DNA of 64,000 nucleotides. Source: Natrinema mahii (GTDB lineage: Archaea; Halobacteriota; Halobacteria; Halobacteriales; Natrialbaceae). The position numbers and the translations under genes were made by a program. The notes beneath the pieces are model-generated. The model saw only the letters and a list, made by a program, of their open reading frames with translations. It ran no database searches and was not told the origin of the DNA. Shown one piece after another: positions 1-9,900 of the stretch (position 1 is its first letter; each line of letters opens with the position of its first letter). Where the stretch lies: positions 141,378 to 205,377 of the forward strand of contig JHUT02000004.1 of the NCBI GenBank assembly GCA_000690595.2. The letters are read 5' to 3'.

Positions 1-1309
1 CCTCGCGGGCCTCGGCGTAGATCCGGACGAGCGGCTCGGTGCCGGAGGGGCGGGCCAGCACCCACGCGTCGCCGTAATCCAGCCGGTAGCCGTCTCGAGT
101 GTTGAGTTCCGCGTCGGCCGCTTTGGCCTGGTTGGCGGCCGCATCGAGCATCGCGTCGCGTTCCGCCGTCGACTCGTACTCGAGGTTGCGCCGGACGTTG
201 ACGTAGCCGTCGTAGGGGGCGACGAGCTCGCTGACCGGCCGCTCGGCCACGAGTTCGAGGAATCGGGCCGCGGTGAAGGCCCCGTCCCGGGAGAGCCGGT
301 AGTTCGGGAAGAAGATCCCGCCGTTGCCCTCGCCGGCGATCGGGACCCGCTGGCCCGAGGCCTCGAGTTCGCGGATGCGGGTGATGATGTTCGTCGAACC
401 GATCGGGGTGAGTTCGAGGTCGGCCCCGACCTCGTTCACGACGTCGACGAGCCGCTGGGAGACGTTGACCGCCGAGACGGTCGTGTCGCCGGCCTCGAGT
501 TCGGCGGCTGCAAGCGCCGCGAGCGTGGCGTCGCCTTCGACGTACTCGCCGTCCTCGTCGAAGAAGATCGCCCGGTCGGCGTCGCCGTCGTGGGCGATCC
601 CGACGTCGGCGTCGGTCGACCGGACGAGCCGGCCCAGATCGGTGAGGTTGTCGGGGACGGGTTCGGGGTCGCGGCCGGGGAAGTGGCCGTCGGGCTGGCC
701 GTTGACGGTGACGACCCGACAGCCCAGTTCCCGGAAGAACTCCGGGCTGGTCAGCGCGCCAGCGCCGTGGCCGGGGTCCAGCGCGACGGTCAGGTCGGCG
801 TCGGCGATCGGCTCGCGGTCGACGGCCGCGAGCAACTGCTCGATGTAGGCCCGGCGAACGCCATCGACCTCGCGGACCCGGCCCGTCTCGTCCCAGGCGG
901 CCGCGGTGAACGACTCGGCCAGCAGCCGGTCCTCGATGGTCTCGAGGGTCGCGACCGAGAGTTCGACGCCGTCGGCCCCGACGAGTTTGATCCCGTTGTA
1001 CTGGGGCGGGTTGTGCGAGGCCGTGACGACGATCACCGGGACCCCCTCGCGTTCGGCGTAGGCCTGTGCCCCCGGCGTCGGAACGATCCCCAGTCGGTCG
1101 ACGTCGATGCCGATACTCGCCAGCCCGCTCGCGGCCGCATCGGCCAGCATTCGTCCGGTGTAGCGGGTGTCACGGGCGATCCCGACCCGCGTTGCACCGG
1201 CGTCCTCGGCCCAGATCGTCCCCGCCGCCTTCGCGACGCGGAGAACGAACGCGGGCGTCAGCTCCTCGTTGGCGACGCCCCGCGTCCCGCTCGATCCGAA
1301 TATCTCCAT
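1..1309 (-). CDS. glmM: Phosphoglucosamine mutase, 3' end cut by window edge
   Basis: Alpha-D-phosphohexomutase that interconverts glucosamine-6-P and glucosamine-1-P for UDP-GlcNAc and glycan synthesis. The reading frame starts with MEIFGSSGTRGVA at 1309. It carries the phosphoserine loop TASHNPP (Ser98 of this frame), the metal loop DGDADR (codons near 560-600) and the C-terminal phosphate-binding loop RPSGTEP close to position 1. Only about 20 residues should be missing compared with the usual family length of about 450. It is divergent from the next gene across a 102-bp spacer. Haloarchaea carry several paralogues of this family, so phosphomannomutase activity is an alternative. Confidence 0.9.
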   Translation of the reverse strand, partial: MEIFGSSGTRGVANEELTPAFVLRVAKAAGTIWAEDAGATRVGIARDTRYTGRMLADAAASGLASIGIDVDRLGIVPTPGAQAYAEREGVPVIVVTASHNPPQYNGIKLVGADGVELSVATLETIEDRLLAESFTAAAWDETGRVREVDGVRRAYIEQLLAAVDREPIADADLTVALDPGHGAGALTSPEFFRELGCRVVTVNGQPDGHFPGRDPEPVPDNLTDLGRLVRSTDADVGIAHDGDADRAIFFDEDGEYVEGDATLAALAAAELEAGDTTVSAVNVSQRLVDVVNEVGADLELTPIGSTNIITRIRELEASGQRVPIAGEGNGGIFFPNYRLSRDGAFTAARFLELVAERPVSELVAPYDGYVNVRRNLEYESTAERDAMLDAAANQAKAADAELNTRDGYRLDYGDAWVLARPSGTEPLVRIYAEARE

Positions 1310-1411
1310 TACGCGTTAGTCGGCGGGGCCGCCCCATAGTGATTCCGCAAACCGATCCCGAGGAACGGCTCCGGACGGAACGTTTTCGGCCCGCCCCGTC
1401 CACGGTCAGGT

Positions 1412-2242
1412 ATGCACTCGATCGAGGAGAAACGCGTCTACGGCGACCGCGAGGGCGCGACCACCGCCTACGTCGCGAGCGCGATCGGCGTCGTCCGCGT
1501 CCGCGTCGCCGGCGACACCGTCGGCGAGTTCGGCCTCTGCGAACGCTGTACGGCCCGGGACATCGCGACGACCGACGACGCGGTCGCGATCGCGACCGAC
1601 GAAGACGTCCGCGTGGCCCGACTCGAGGACGAGGAGGACGAGGAATCGTTCGCCGAGACCGGGTTCGGCCCGGCGGTCGCCGTCGGCGCGGACGGCGACG
1701 AGCTGCTCGCGGCCGCACCCGACGGCCGGGTCGCTCGCCGGCCGGTGGGGGCCACGGAGTGGACCGACCTCGAGGGCGAGGCCGTCGCGGCGGTGCGGGC
1801 GATCGACGGCGACCTCGTCGGGACCGAAAGCGGCGTCTATCGAGTCCGCGACGGCGGGCTCGACCACGCCGGCCTGACCGACGTCCGGGACGTCTCGGCG
1901 GCCGGCGTCCCGCTCGCGGCCACCGCCGAGGGGCTGTACGAACTGGGCAACGGCTGGATGGCGATCCGCGAGGGGCCGTTCGACGCCGTTTCGGCGGCTC
2001 CCCGTGCGGAGCCGCGGACGTTGACACGCGCACACGCAGTCGCGGGCGAGGAGATCTACGGCTACGCCGGCGACGACGGGTGGGTCGAACTCCCGGACGC
2101 GAGCGAACCGGTCGTCGACGTCGGCTACGGCGAGACGGTCTACGCCGTCACCGAGGCCGGGACCTTCCTGGCGGCCGCCGAGGACGGGTGGCGTCCCCAC
2201 CCGATCGGGGTCCGCGAGGTAACCGGGCTGGCCATTCGATAG
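1412..2242 (+). CDS. HVO_0234-type beta-propeller protein
   Basis: A 276-residue cytoplasmic protein made of short repeated beta-strand units (recurrent patterns such as DGDELLAAAPDGRVARR and DGDLVGTESGVYRVRDG), which fits a beta-propeller. It begins MHSIEEKRVYGDREGATTAY and matches from memory the haloarchaeal family represented by HVO_0234, whose function is unknown. There is no signal peptide or membrane segment. A CXXC pair (GLCERCT, near residue 45) could bind metal. It is divergent from glmM, and the start codon follows a short leader of about 100 bases. Confidence 0.75.
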   Translation: MHSIEEKRVYGDREGATTAYVASAIGVVRVRVAGDTVGEFGLCERCTARDIATTDDAVAIATDEDVRVARLEDEEDEESFAETGFGPAVAVGADGDELLAAAPDGRVARRPVGATEWTDLEGEAVAAVRAIDGDLVGTESGVYRVRDGGLDHAGLTDVRDVSAAGVPLAATAEGLYELGNGWMAIREGPFDAVSAAPRAEPRTLTRAHAVAGEEIYGYAGDDGWVELPDASEPVVDVGYGETVYAVTEAGTFLAAAEDGWRPHPIGVREVTGLAIR

Positions 2243-2307
2243 CGGGAGGCCGTCCGATCGGCGTCTGACGGAGGTTTAACTACGCGGGCTGACCACCCAC
2301 GAGATAT

Positions 2308-2859
2308 ATGGGAGCGATACCACGACGGCGACTGCTTGCCGTGACCGGCACTGCCCTCACCGGCGCGGTCGCCGGCTGTACGGGGAGCGACGACTCGGGG
2401 AACGGCAACGGCAACGGCAACGGGGGCGGGGACGGCTCGACGGACGGCGACGATCCGACGGGCAGCGACGGGACCGACGCCGACGAGGGCGCCGGCGGGA
2501 CGCTGCTCGGAAACGTCGTCGTCGAGAACTTGGACGACGCGGCACACAGCGTCGACGTCATCGTCGAGTTCGACGGCGAACCCGAACACTGGTCGACCCA
2601 CGGCCTCGAGGGCGGCGAGGGCGTGGATCTCGAGCGCGACTGGTCGAGCGAGCCCGGCGCGTTCCGCGTGCTGGTGCGCCTCGACGGCGGCGACCCGACA
2701 CAGATCACTCCGGAGCGGTGGAACGGCCCCGACTGCGTCAACGTCTTCGTGTTGATCGGACGCGAGGGCGGGCTGACGATCAGCGGCGACACCGGCGGCG
2801 GTCCCTGCGGCGAGGGCGAAGCGACGGTCGACGAGGCCGAGACCGGCCCCGGATCGTAA
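2308..2859 (+). CDS. Secreted Tat lipoprotein, function unknown
   Basis: A 183-residue protein with a twin-arginine type leader (PRRRLL) and a lipobox AVAGC that puts the lipidated cysteine at residue 24. A Gly/Asn/Asp/Ser-rich tether (about residues 27-60) follows. The remaining 120 residues look like one beta-sandwich domain, with a Cys near residue 138 (GPDCVNVFV) and another in GGGPCGEGE. This is the usual build of haloarchaeal surface lipoproteins exported folded by Tat. No enzymatic motif is visible. A TTTAA box lies roughly 30 bases upstream of the start, which would suit a leaderless transcript. Confidence 0.8.
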   Translation: MGAIPRRRLLAVTGTALTGAVAGCTGSDDSGNGNGNGNGGGDGSTDGDDPTGSDGTDADEGAGGTLLGNVVVENLDDAAHSVDVIVEFDGEPEHWSTHGLEGGEGVDLERDWSSEPGAFRVLVRLDGGDPTQITPERWNGPDCVNVFVLIGREGGLTISGDTGGGPCGEGEATVDEAETGPGS

Positions 2860-2926
2860 GCCCGGCGGCCGTCTCGAGCGGGTCCAGAACGAAAACTGGT
2901 TTAGCCCCCGCGCTGTCGAACCGACT

Positions 2927-3784
2927 ATGATCGTCAGCGGCTCCGCGTCGCAGGCACTGGCCGCGGCGCTGGCACGCGAACTCGAGGAACCGCTCGCCGC
3001 CGTCGAGTACGACCGCTTTCCCGACGGCGAACTGCTCGCGGCCGCCCCCGGCGTCGCCGAGGCCGACCCAGATCGGGCCGTGATCGTCGCCTCGACCGTC
3101 TCGAGCGACGCCCACCTCGAGCTGCTCCAGTTACAGGACGCCGTCCGCGAGGCCGGCGTCGAGGAGGTCGTCACCGTCCTTCCGTACATGGGATACGGCC
3201 GTCAGGACGCGGCCTTCGAGCCGGGCCATCCCGTCTCCGCGCGGGCGGTCGCCCGCGCGATCTCGACCGGGACCGACCGCGTGCTGACCGTCAATCCCCA
3301 CGAGACCGCCGTCTGTGAGTTCTTCGAGCCGACGGCGACGGCCGTCGACGCGGCTGGCCGGCTGGCCGATCCCCTTCCGGACGATCTCACCGAACCCGTC
3401 TTTCTCTCGCCGGACGCCGGCGCGATCGAGCTGGCCGAGACGGCCCGCAACGCCTACGGGACGGGCGAGACCGACTACTTCGAGAAGACCCGCCACTCCG
3501 GCACCGAGGTCGAGATCTCGCCCAGCGACGTCGACGTGGCCGGCCGCGACGTCGTCGTCGTCGACGACATCATCGCGACCGGCTCGACGATGAGCGAGGC
3601 CGTCGGCGTCCTCAGCGAGCGCGACGCCGACCGCCTGTTCGTCACCTGCGTCCACCCGCTGCTCGCCCGCGACGCCGTCACGAAGCTCTCGCGGGCCGGC
3701 GTCGAGGCGATCTACGGCACCGACACCATCGAGCGGGGCGTCGATACCGTCTCGGTCGCCCCCACGCTCGCGGGACACCTGTAA
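2927..3784 (+). CDS. prs: Ribose-phosphate diphosphokinase (PRPP synthetase)
   Basis: Makes PRPP from ribose-5-phosphate and ATP for nucleotide, histidine and tryptophan synthesis. The 285-residue length is typical of archaeal class III-like enzymes. The N-terminal loop has FPDGE (31-35), the ATP/flexible-loop region has MGYGRQD (88-94) and NPHE (123-126), and the PRPP-binding loop is VVVVDDIIATGSTMS (209-223). It follows the lipoprotein gene by 67 bases in the same direction but is probably transcribed separately. hisA, hisB and upp, which use PRPP pathways, lie elsewhere in the window. Confidence 0.95.
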   Translation: MIVSGSASQALAAALARELEEPLAAVEYDRFPDGELLAAAPGVAEADPDRAVIVASTVSSDAHLELLQLQDAVREAGVEEVVTVLPYMGYGRQDAAFEPGHPVSARAVARAISTGTDRVLTVNPHETAVCEFFEPTATAVDAAGRLADPLPDDLTEPVFLSPDAGAIELAETARNAYGTGETDYFEKTRHSGTEVEISPSDVDVAGRDVVVVDDIIATGSTMSEAVGVLSERDADRLFVTCVHPLLARDAVTKLSRAGVEAIYGTDTIERGVDTVSVAPTLAGHL

Positions 3785-3881
3785 GTAAACGATTAAGTAG
3801 TCGCCGGACACGGGTCTAGGTGGTATCGCGTCGCACGACCGCGGTCAGATCGACCGCTCGGCGGCGACGCGGGGGAGCCCG

Positions 3882-4421
3882 ATGCACGGAATCGTCCACA
3901 AGACCCTCGAGGAGTACGTCGTCGAACGGACCGACGACGACACCTGGGACACGATCGTCGAGCGATCGGAACTGGAGCCGCAGCTGTATCTGCCCGTCTC
4001 GCATTACGACGACGACGAGATCGACGCCATCCTCGAGACGCTCTCGGGGATGGCGACACAGGACAGGGACGCCATCGAACGCGACTTCGGCCGGCGGCTG
4101 GCCCCGGAGCTGCTCTCGACGTTCAGCGCACACGTCGGCAGCGACTGGGGCCTCCCCGAGTTGCTGGTCGGCCTCGAAGACGTCTACGACGACATCGAAA
4201 CCGCCACCGACGAGACGTCGCTGCCGGAGTTGGCCTGTACCCGCGAGTCCGATCACGCGATCGTCACGTACGACACTCACCGGGACCGCCGGTACTGCGG
4301 GCTCGCCCACGGCATTCTCGACGGACTCGTCGCCGCGTTCGACGCCGACGCGACCGTCACGAAGACCGATTGCGTCGACGACGGGGCCGACGCCTGTCGG
4401 TTCCGGGTCGACTTCGAGTGA
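3882..4421 (+). CDS. Stand-alone heme-NO-binding (H-NOX/HNOB)-like protein
   Basis: A 179-residue protein whose ends match H-NOX domains: MHGIVHKTLEEYV at the start, and a C-terminal half with the Y-x-S-x-R-like signature Y130-x-T132-x-R134. The H-NOX proximal heme ligand (His102 in the well-studied bacterial protein) falls on Tyr102 here (LEDVYDDI). A pair Cys139 (RYCGLAHG) and Cys164/Cys172 recalls the related V4R fold. It is soluble, with no fused output domain. No histidine kinase or cyclase is adjacent, so any sensing partner is unknown. It could bind heme through tyrosine, or have become a heme-free ligand-binding domain. Confidence 0.75.
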   Translation: MHGIVHKTLEEYVVERTDDDTWDTIVERSELEPQLYLPVSHYDDDEIDAILETLSGMATQDRDAIERDFGRRLAPELLSTFSAHVGSDWGLPELLVGLEDVYDDIETATDETSLPELACTRESDHAIVTYDTHRDRRYCGLAHGILDGLVAAFDADATVTKTDCVDDGADACRFRVDFE

Positions 4422-4436
4422 GCGCCGGTACGGAAC

Positions 4437-6527
4437 TTACCGCCGCCGGACTGCCAGTACCGTCGCGAACAGCAGTAGAACCGAGCCGAGCGTCGCCGAA
4501 ACCCCGAAGCCGGGGACGTCGTCGATCGCCGCGGCCGGCCCCGTCTCGCCGACATCGACCGTCGCCGTTCGCTCGCCGACGCCGACCTCGTACCGACCCG
4601 CCTCGTCGAACCGGAGTTGCGCCTCGACCGTCGCCGTCCCGTCGGGACGGACCGCCACCGGTCGCTCGGCGGCGACGCCGTCGACCGTCCGGAACGCGAG
4701 GACGGCGGCCCCGGACCCGTCGCCGGCGGCCTCGACGGTTGCGGTCGCCGTCACCGCCTCGCCGGGGTCGACCGACTCGGGCTCGAGTCGGAGGTCGGTG
4801 ACGGTCACGCTCGGGGCCGAGCGGACGACGGCCGTCAGCCGCTCCGAGCCGACGCGCAGAACGTACGTCCCGGGCTCCGCGGGCGTCCACGAGAGCCGGT
4901 GAGAGCGCTCCTCGCCGGGCGCGAGCGTCCCCTGCCGACGGTCGACGGTCCGGCCGTCGGCTCCCAGCGTCAGATCGTAGGTCCCCTCGCGCTCGCCAAC
5001 GTTGCCGACCGTCGCCGGGACCGTCACGGCCTCGCCGGCGGGCACGACGATCGCCTCGTCAGTGCCGGCCTCGACGCCCGCCTCGGACGCCGACCACCGC
5101 GGCCACTCCTCGCCGGCGACCTCGATCGGACCCGTCCCGAACCCGGATGCGAAGCTCGCGACCGACTGGTCGAACGCGGCCCGGTGGTCCGTTCGACTCC
5201 ACACGGCGGGCGTCGCGTCCGTTCGGGTGTAGCGCTCGGCGTCGGTCCGGACGGCCGACCCGCCGTAGGCCTCGATCGATCCCAGGAGGTCCGCCTCGGT
5301 CACCGCGTCGTCGTCGGCGTTCAGGTCCCGGACGACGTCCGCCAGCGTTCGATCACCGTCGGTCGCAACGCGTAACTGGCGGTCGATCTCGCCCGCGACG
5401 AGCGCGCCGTTGACGTAATCGGTCCGGTCGTGTTCCCACGTCGTGGGGTCGGCGAGCGCGCCATCGGCGTAGGGCGATTCCGTCCCGCGCTCGAGCAGTC
5501 GACTGAACTGCTCGAAATCGGTGTATCCGGCCTCGAGAGCCAGCAATCCCGCGTGGTAATCCGCCTGTCCCTCGACGACCCACTCGGTCTCGGTCGTCGT
5601 CCCGTCGGCGGTGTTTGCAAAGCGCTGGCGGACGTGGACGTACTCGTGGAGCCAGGCCGGGTTCGGACTGTCGAGCGGTTCGTCCGCGACGACCCAGGCG
5701 TCGGACGCGCCGTACTGGATGCCCCGCGGCCCCCAGTCGACGGTGTCGGGGACCGCGACGACGAACGTCTCGTCGGGTCGCGCCCCGACCTCGAGTCGGT
5801 CGCTCGCGTCGGCCAGCGCCGAGAGGATCGCGTCGGGCGACTCCTCGAGCGTCGCGGCCTCGGGGACCGCCAGCCGGAACCGCTCCCCGTCGACGGTCCG
5901 CTCGCGTTCGGTCACCGCGCCGAAGAAGGCGATGTCGCCGCCGGTCGCGCCGGGGCCGTCGACGCGGACCGTCTTTTCGATGCCGACCGGATCCGTCCGG
6001 CGCAGCGAGATCGCCACGTCCGGAACCGGGACGACCGCCCACTCGCCGGTGTCGACGAAGGAATACCCCTCGCCGGCCGCGTCGGCACCCCGCTCGCCCG
6101 TTCGATCGGCCGGCATCGTATATCGGACCGTCGGCTCGTCGGCATCCCCCGTCCACTCGAGGGTCCGCTCGCCGGTCCGCTCGAAGCCGGTCGTCGACTC
6201 GACGGTCGCACCGTCCTCGAGTTCGATCTCGAGTTCCGTCACCGAGTCGGGGACGCGAAAGGCAGTTTCCACCTCGAAGACGTCCGTGTCCGACGGCCGA
6301 TGCCGGAGCGTCGTCGTCCGGTGAAGGACGTCCGACGACGTGGTCGGCGTCGCGACGTCGACGGATGGGACATCGGTCGTCGCAGCCGAAACCGCAAACG
6401 ACTCGTCGGGACCGACGGTCGACGCGGCCGATTCCGCGCCAGCGGCCGCCTCGAGCGGGCCGACACCGGCCGGGAGGCTACAGGCGAGCAAGACGACGAA
6501 CGCGAGAGTCACGAACCGGGAGGTCAC
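4437..6527 (-). CDS. Surface-anchored HExxH peptidase-like protein with PGF-CTERM anchor
   Basis: A 696-residue exported protein. The first 30 residues form a Sec signal peptide. A gluzincin-type zinc site is visible: HEYVH (294-298) followed by EGQADY (Glu319), the arrangement of one-zinc peptidases with a downstream EGxADY ligand. After about residue 490 come two immunoglobulin-like/CARDB-type segments. The C-terminus is a Pro-Gly-Phe motif (DVPGFG), a hydrophobic segment and RRR, the signal for archaeosortase A processing and lipid anchoring. The protein would sit on the cell surface. It starts 56 bases inside a TTTATGG-containing leader. Substrate is unknown. Confidence 0.8.
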   Translation of the reverse strand: MTSRFVTLAFVVLLACSLPAGVGPLEAAAGAESAASTVGPDESFAVSAATTDVPSVDVATPTTSSDVLHRTTTLRHRPSDTDVFEVETAFRVPDSVTELEIELEDGATVESTTGFERTGERTLEWTGDADEPTVRYTMPADRTGERGADAAGEGYSFVDTGEWAVVPVPDVAISLRRTDPVGIEKTVRVDGPGATGGDIAFFGAVTERERTVDGERFRLAVPEAATLEESPDAILSALADASDRLEVGARPDETFVVAVPDTVDWGPRGIQYGASDAWVVADEPLDSPNPAWLHEYVHVRQRFANTADGTTTETEWVVEGQADYHAGLLALEAGYTDFEQFSRLLERGTESPYADGALADPTTWEHDRTDYVNGALVAGEIDRQLRVATDGDRTLADVVRDLNADDDAVTEADLLGSIEAYGGSAVRTDAERYTRTDATPAVWSRTDHRAAFDQSVASFASGFGTGPIEVAGEEWPRWSASEAGVEAGTDEAIVVPAGEAVTVPATVGNVGEREGTYDLTLGADGRTVDRRQGTLAPGEERSHRLSWTPAEPGTYVLRVGSERLTAVVRSAPSVTVTDLRLEPESVDPGEAVTATATVEAAGDGSGAAVLAFRTVDGVAAERPVAVRPDGTATVEAQLRFDEAGRYEVGVGERTATVDVGETGPAAAIDDVPGFGVSATLGSVLLLFATVLAVRRR

Positions 6528-6691
6528 TACCCTTCTCTGGTGAATCAGCGGGCAAGACTTTTATGGCAGCCGTAGTGTCACTCGGTGCTGAAAGAGCGGG
6601 GCTCACGACGTTCTCGAGACCTCGCGTACGCGAGACGCGGCGGTGAGCGAACTGCGTTTGCTGTCGTCACCAAAAAGCTGCTTCGCTGTTC

Positions 6692-6710
6692 ACGGGCGCT
6701 TCGCGCCCGT
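6692..6710. terminator. Perfect hairpin, probable old ileS terminator
   Basis: ACGGGCGC, a TTC loop, then GCGCCCGT. It lies about 50 bases beyond the stop codon of the duplicated ileS tail, and AAAAAG (6672-6677) lies on its other side. It would form in either transcript direction, and termination is inferred only from position. Confidence 0.4.
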
Positions 6711-6757
6711 TCGCTACCGAAGACTTCATTTCGTTCAGCCCTCGCGCGCTCGCAGTT

Positions 6758-6816
6758 CTAGTCCGACGCTTCCGCAGCCGCCAGCGCCTCGAGCGCGATC
6801 TCGACATCCACCTTTT
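6758..6816 (-). pseudogene. Orphan copy of the ileS 3' end
   Basis: On the minus strand this stretch reads in frame as VDVEIALEALAAAEASD and then TAG. The true end of IleS, 159 bases to the right, reads VTMEIALEPLAAAEASD and then TGA. About 45 bases are nearly identical. The copy has no start and no body, so it is a remnant, most simply explained by a partial duplication or by replacement of the gene's 3' end through recombination with a related allele. Confidence 0.75.
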
Positions 6817-6874
6817 TCCGCTCGGGTCGCTCACGGTGTTCGCGACCGCTCACGCAAAAATCTGGACCAAAAAC

Positions 6875-6903
6875 CAGACCGGTCGGCTTCGCCTCCCGGT
6901 CTG
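6875..6903. terminator. Hairpin after ileS
   Basis: CAGACCGG pairs with CCGGTCTG around a 13-base loop. The hairpin is 13 bases past the ileS stop codon, with an A/T-rich flank (ACCAAAAACCAG). Position supports a terminator for ileS. Confidence 0.5.
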
Positions 6904-6916
6904 TGAATTACCGATA

Positions 6917-9900
6917 TCAGTCCGACGCTTCCGCAGCCGCCAGCGGCTCGAGCGCGATTTCCATCGTCACACCTTCGACCTCCCACTCCTTGCGGTGGCC
7001 GTCCTCGACCGCGCGGCGCTCGTCGGCGCGGACCTCGTCGTTGATCAACTCCTCGCGTTCGGCGACGAGGTCGGCGACGCGGTCGTCCTCGATCGCGAGA
7101 TCCAGCGCGATCCGTTCCTCGACGTCGAGATCGAGGTCCTTGCGCATCTCCTGGACCCGGCGGATGACCTCGCGGGCGTAGCCCTCGCTCTCGATGTCGT
7201 CGGTCAGCGAGGCGTCGACGTAGGCGACGCCGCGGTCGTCGCCGTCGAGGCCGAAGGCAGTGCCGGCGACGCCGTCGGGGGTCTGGGTGACGAACGAGAC
7301 CATCTCGTCGGTGATCTCCTCGTCGTCCTCGAGGACGTCCGAAACGGCGTCTTCGATCGCCTCGAGGCCCGGCTCGTCGATGCGGGCCTCGTTGAGCGCG
7401 TTCATGACCTGCCCGGCGCGGTCGCCGAAGGCCGGCCCGAGTTCGCTCATGTCGGCCTCGGCGCTGTAGGCGAGTTCGCCCCAGCGCTCGTCGGGGGAGA
7501 CGAGTTCGATCTCGCGGGCGTTGAGCCGCTCCTCGAGCAGGCCGGGGTGGCGTTCGACGGCCTCGACGACTCGCTGGTCGTCTGCCGCCACGACGACGCG
7601 CGGAACGGGCCAGCGCAGTTTGCGGCCGGCCTGCTGGCGCGCGTTCGCGCCGGCCTCCTCGATCGCACGGAGGAGGGCGACGTCGTCCTCGAGTTGCTCG
7701 TCGGCCCAGTACTCCTCGACGGCGGGCCAGTCTTCCATGTGAACCGTGGGGTGGCCCTCGTCACCGGTCAGCGTGCCGTAGATCTCCTCGCTGATGAACG
7801 GCGCGTAGGGGGCAAGCAGCGCGACCGTCTCCCGCAGCACGCGGTAGAGCGTCGCGTAAGCGGCCCGCTTCGAATCGCTGTCGGCCTCGTCCCACATGCG
7901 CTCGCGGACCGCCTGCACGTAGAACCGGGAGACGTCCTCGACGACGAACTCGAGGAGGGCGTCGATGGCCTTGTCCTGGCGGAACTCCTCGAAGGCGGCG
8001 GTCATCTCGGCCTTCGTGGACTGCAGCCGAGCGAGGACCCACTCGTCGAGGGGCTCGAGATGGTCGTCGACCGACTCCAGCGTCGTCTCGCTGGGGTCGA
8101 ACTCGTCTAAGCGCATGTACGGCAGCGGGAACCGGAAGACGTTCCACAGCGTCCGGAGGTGGTTCTCCATCGTCTGCATCCCGTCCCAGTCGAAGCGCAT
8201 ATCCTCGCCCTGCGGGTTGTTCGACAGTAGGAACAGCCGCATCACGTCCCGGCCGTGGCGGTCGATCGCCTCGTGGGGATCGATCAGGATGTCCTTGGAC
8301 TTGGACATTGCGCGGCCGTCGGGCATCAGCGCGTGGCCGTGCATCAGCACCTCCTGATAGGGGATCTCGCCGAGCGCGGCGGTCCCCATCCCCAGCTGGG
8401 ACCAGAACCAACCGCGGGTCTGGTCGTGGGCCTCGAGGATGAAGTCGGCGGGCCAGAGTTCGTCGAACCGGCTGTCGTCGGAGGGGTAGTTCAGGGTGCC
8501 CCACGAGGCGACCGAGGAGTCGAGCCAGACGTCGAAGACGTCGGGGACGCGGGTGTAGGTGGTGCCGTCCTCGGTGATGGTCAACTCGTCGACGGTGTCC
8601 TTGTGGAGGTCGACCGCGTCGGGATCGACGTCCTGATCGACGCGTTCGGCGAGCTCCTCGCGGTCGCCGATGACGATCCGATCCTCGTCGTCGTCCCGAT
8701 CTTCGGGCGTCCAGACGGGCAGCGGAATGCCCCAGTAGCGCTGGCGCGAGACGTTCCAGTCGGGTGCCTCCTCGACGAAGTCACGGAAACGGTTGTCGCG
8801 GGCCCAGTCGGGGTGCCACTCGCTGTCCTCGATGTTCTCGAGCAGTTCGTCTTTCACGTCGGTGATCGTGATGAACCACTGGTCGGTGACGATCTGGACG
8901 ATGCCCGTGTCACAGCGCCAGCAGTGGCCGTAGCTGTGGGAGATCGTCTCCGACGCGAGCAGGTCGCCGTCGGCCTCGAGGTCGGCGATGATCTCCTCGT
9001 TGGCGTCGCGGACGAACTGCCCCTCGTATGCCCCGCCCTGGTCGGTGTAGACGCCGTCGCTGCCGACGGGACAGAAGATCGGGAACTCGAGTTCGCGACC
9101 GCGCTCGAAGTCCTCCTCACCGTGGCCGGGCGCGGAGTGAACCAGGCCGGTGCCGTCGCCGTGCGTGTCGACGTAGTCGGCGGCATAGACCTGACAGGCC
9201 CCCTCGTGGTCGGGGTGGTCCGGAACGCGGTCGGCCATCGGGTGTTCGTAGGCCCAGCCGAGCAGGTCCTCGCCGGTGTGTTCCTCGACGACCTCGTAGT
9301 CATCGTAGCGGCCCGCTTTCAGCACGTCCTCGAACTTCGGTTCGGCGACGTACAGCAGTTCCTCCTCGCCGTCTTTCTCCGCGCGGACGCCGACGTAGTC
9401 GCCCTCTTCGTCGACCGCGACGAAGGTGTTAGCGGGGATGGTCCACGGCGTCGTCGTCCAGATGACGAGTTTTCCGTCGCTGCTCACGGGTCCTTCGTCC
9501 CCGTTCGCTCCGTCCGAGGCCTCCTCGCCGTCGACCTCGCGATCCTCGAGGTCGAACTTGACGTAGATCGAGGGATCCTCGACATCCTCGTACTCCACTT
9601 CGTTGTTCGCGATCGCGGTCTCACACCGGGGACACTGCGAGATCGAGCGGTGCCCCTTCTCGACGAGCCCGCGGTCGGCGGCGTTCGAAAAGCCCCACCA
9701 GGCGGCCTCCATGTACTCCGGTTCGACGGTTCGGTAGGGGTCGTCCCAGTCCATCCAGACGCCGAAATCCTGGAAGTCCTTCTGGAGCCCCTCGAGTTGC
9801 TCGTCGGCGTAGTCCTTGCACTCCTGGATGAAGTTCTCCTCGCCGAACTCCTCGATGTCCTTCTTGTTCTCGAAACCCAGCCGCTCCTCGACGCGGGTCT

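Larger units (their letters stand above)
6528..6916. other. Intergenic spacer with two terminator-like hairpins and a gene-end duplication
   Basis: There is no intact gene here. The spacer holds a promoter-like TTTTATGG just upstream of the peptidase gene, a perfect hairpin ACGGGCGC/GCGCCCGT with a 3-base loop (6692-6710), a duplicated ileS 3' end (from 6758), and a second hairpin CAGACCGG/CCGGTCTG (6875-6903) followed by the ileS stop codon. Two hairpins each lying just beyond an ileS-type stop codon suggest that an older gene end was left behind next to the present one. Confidence 0.6.
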
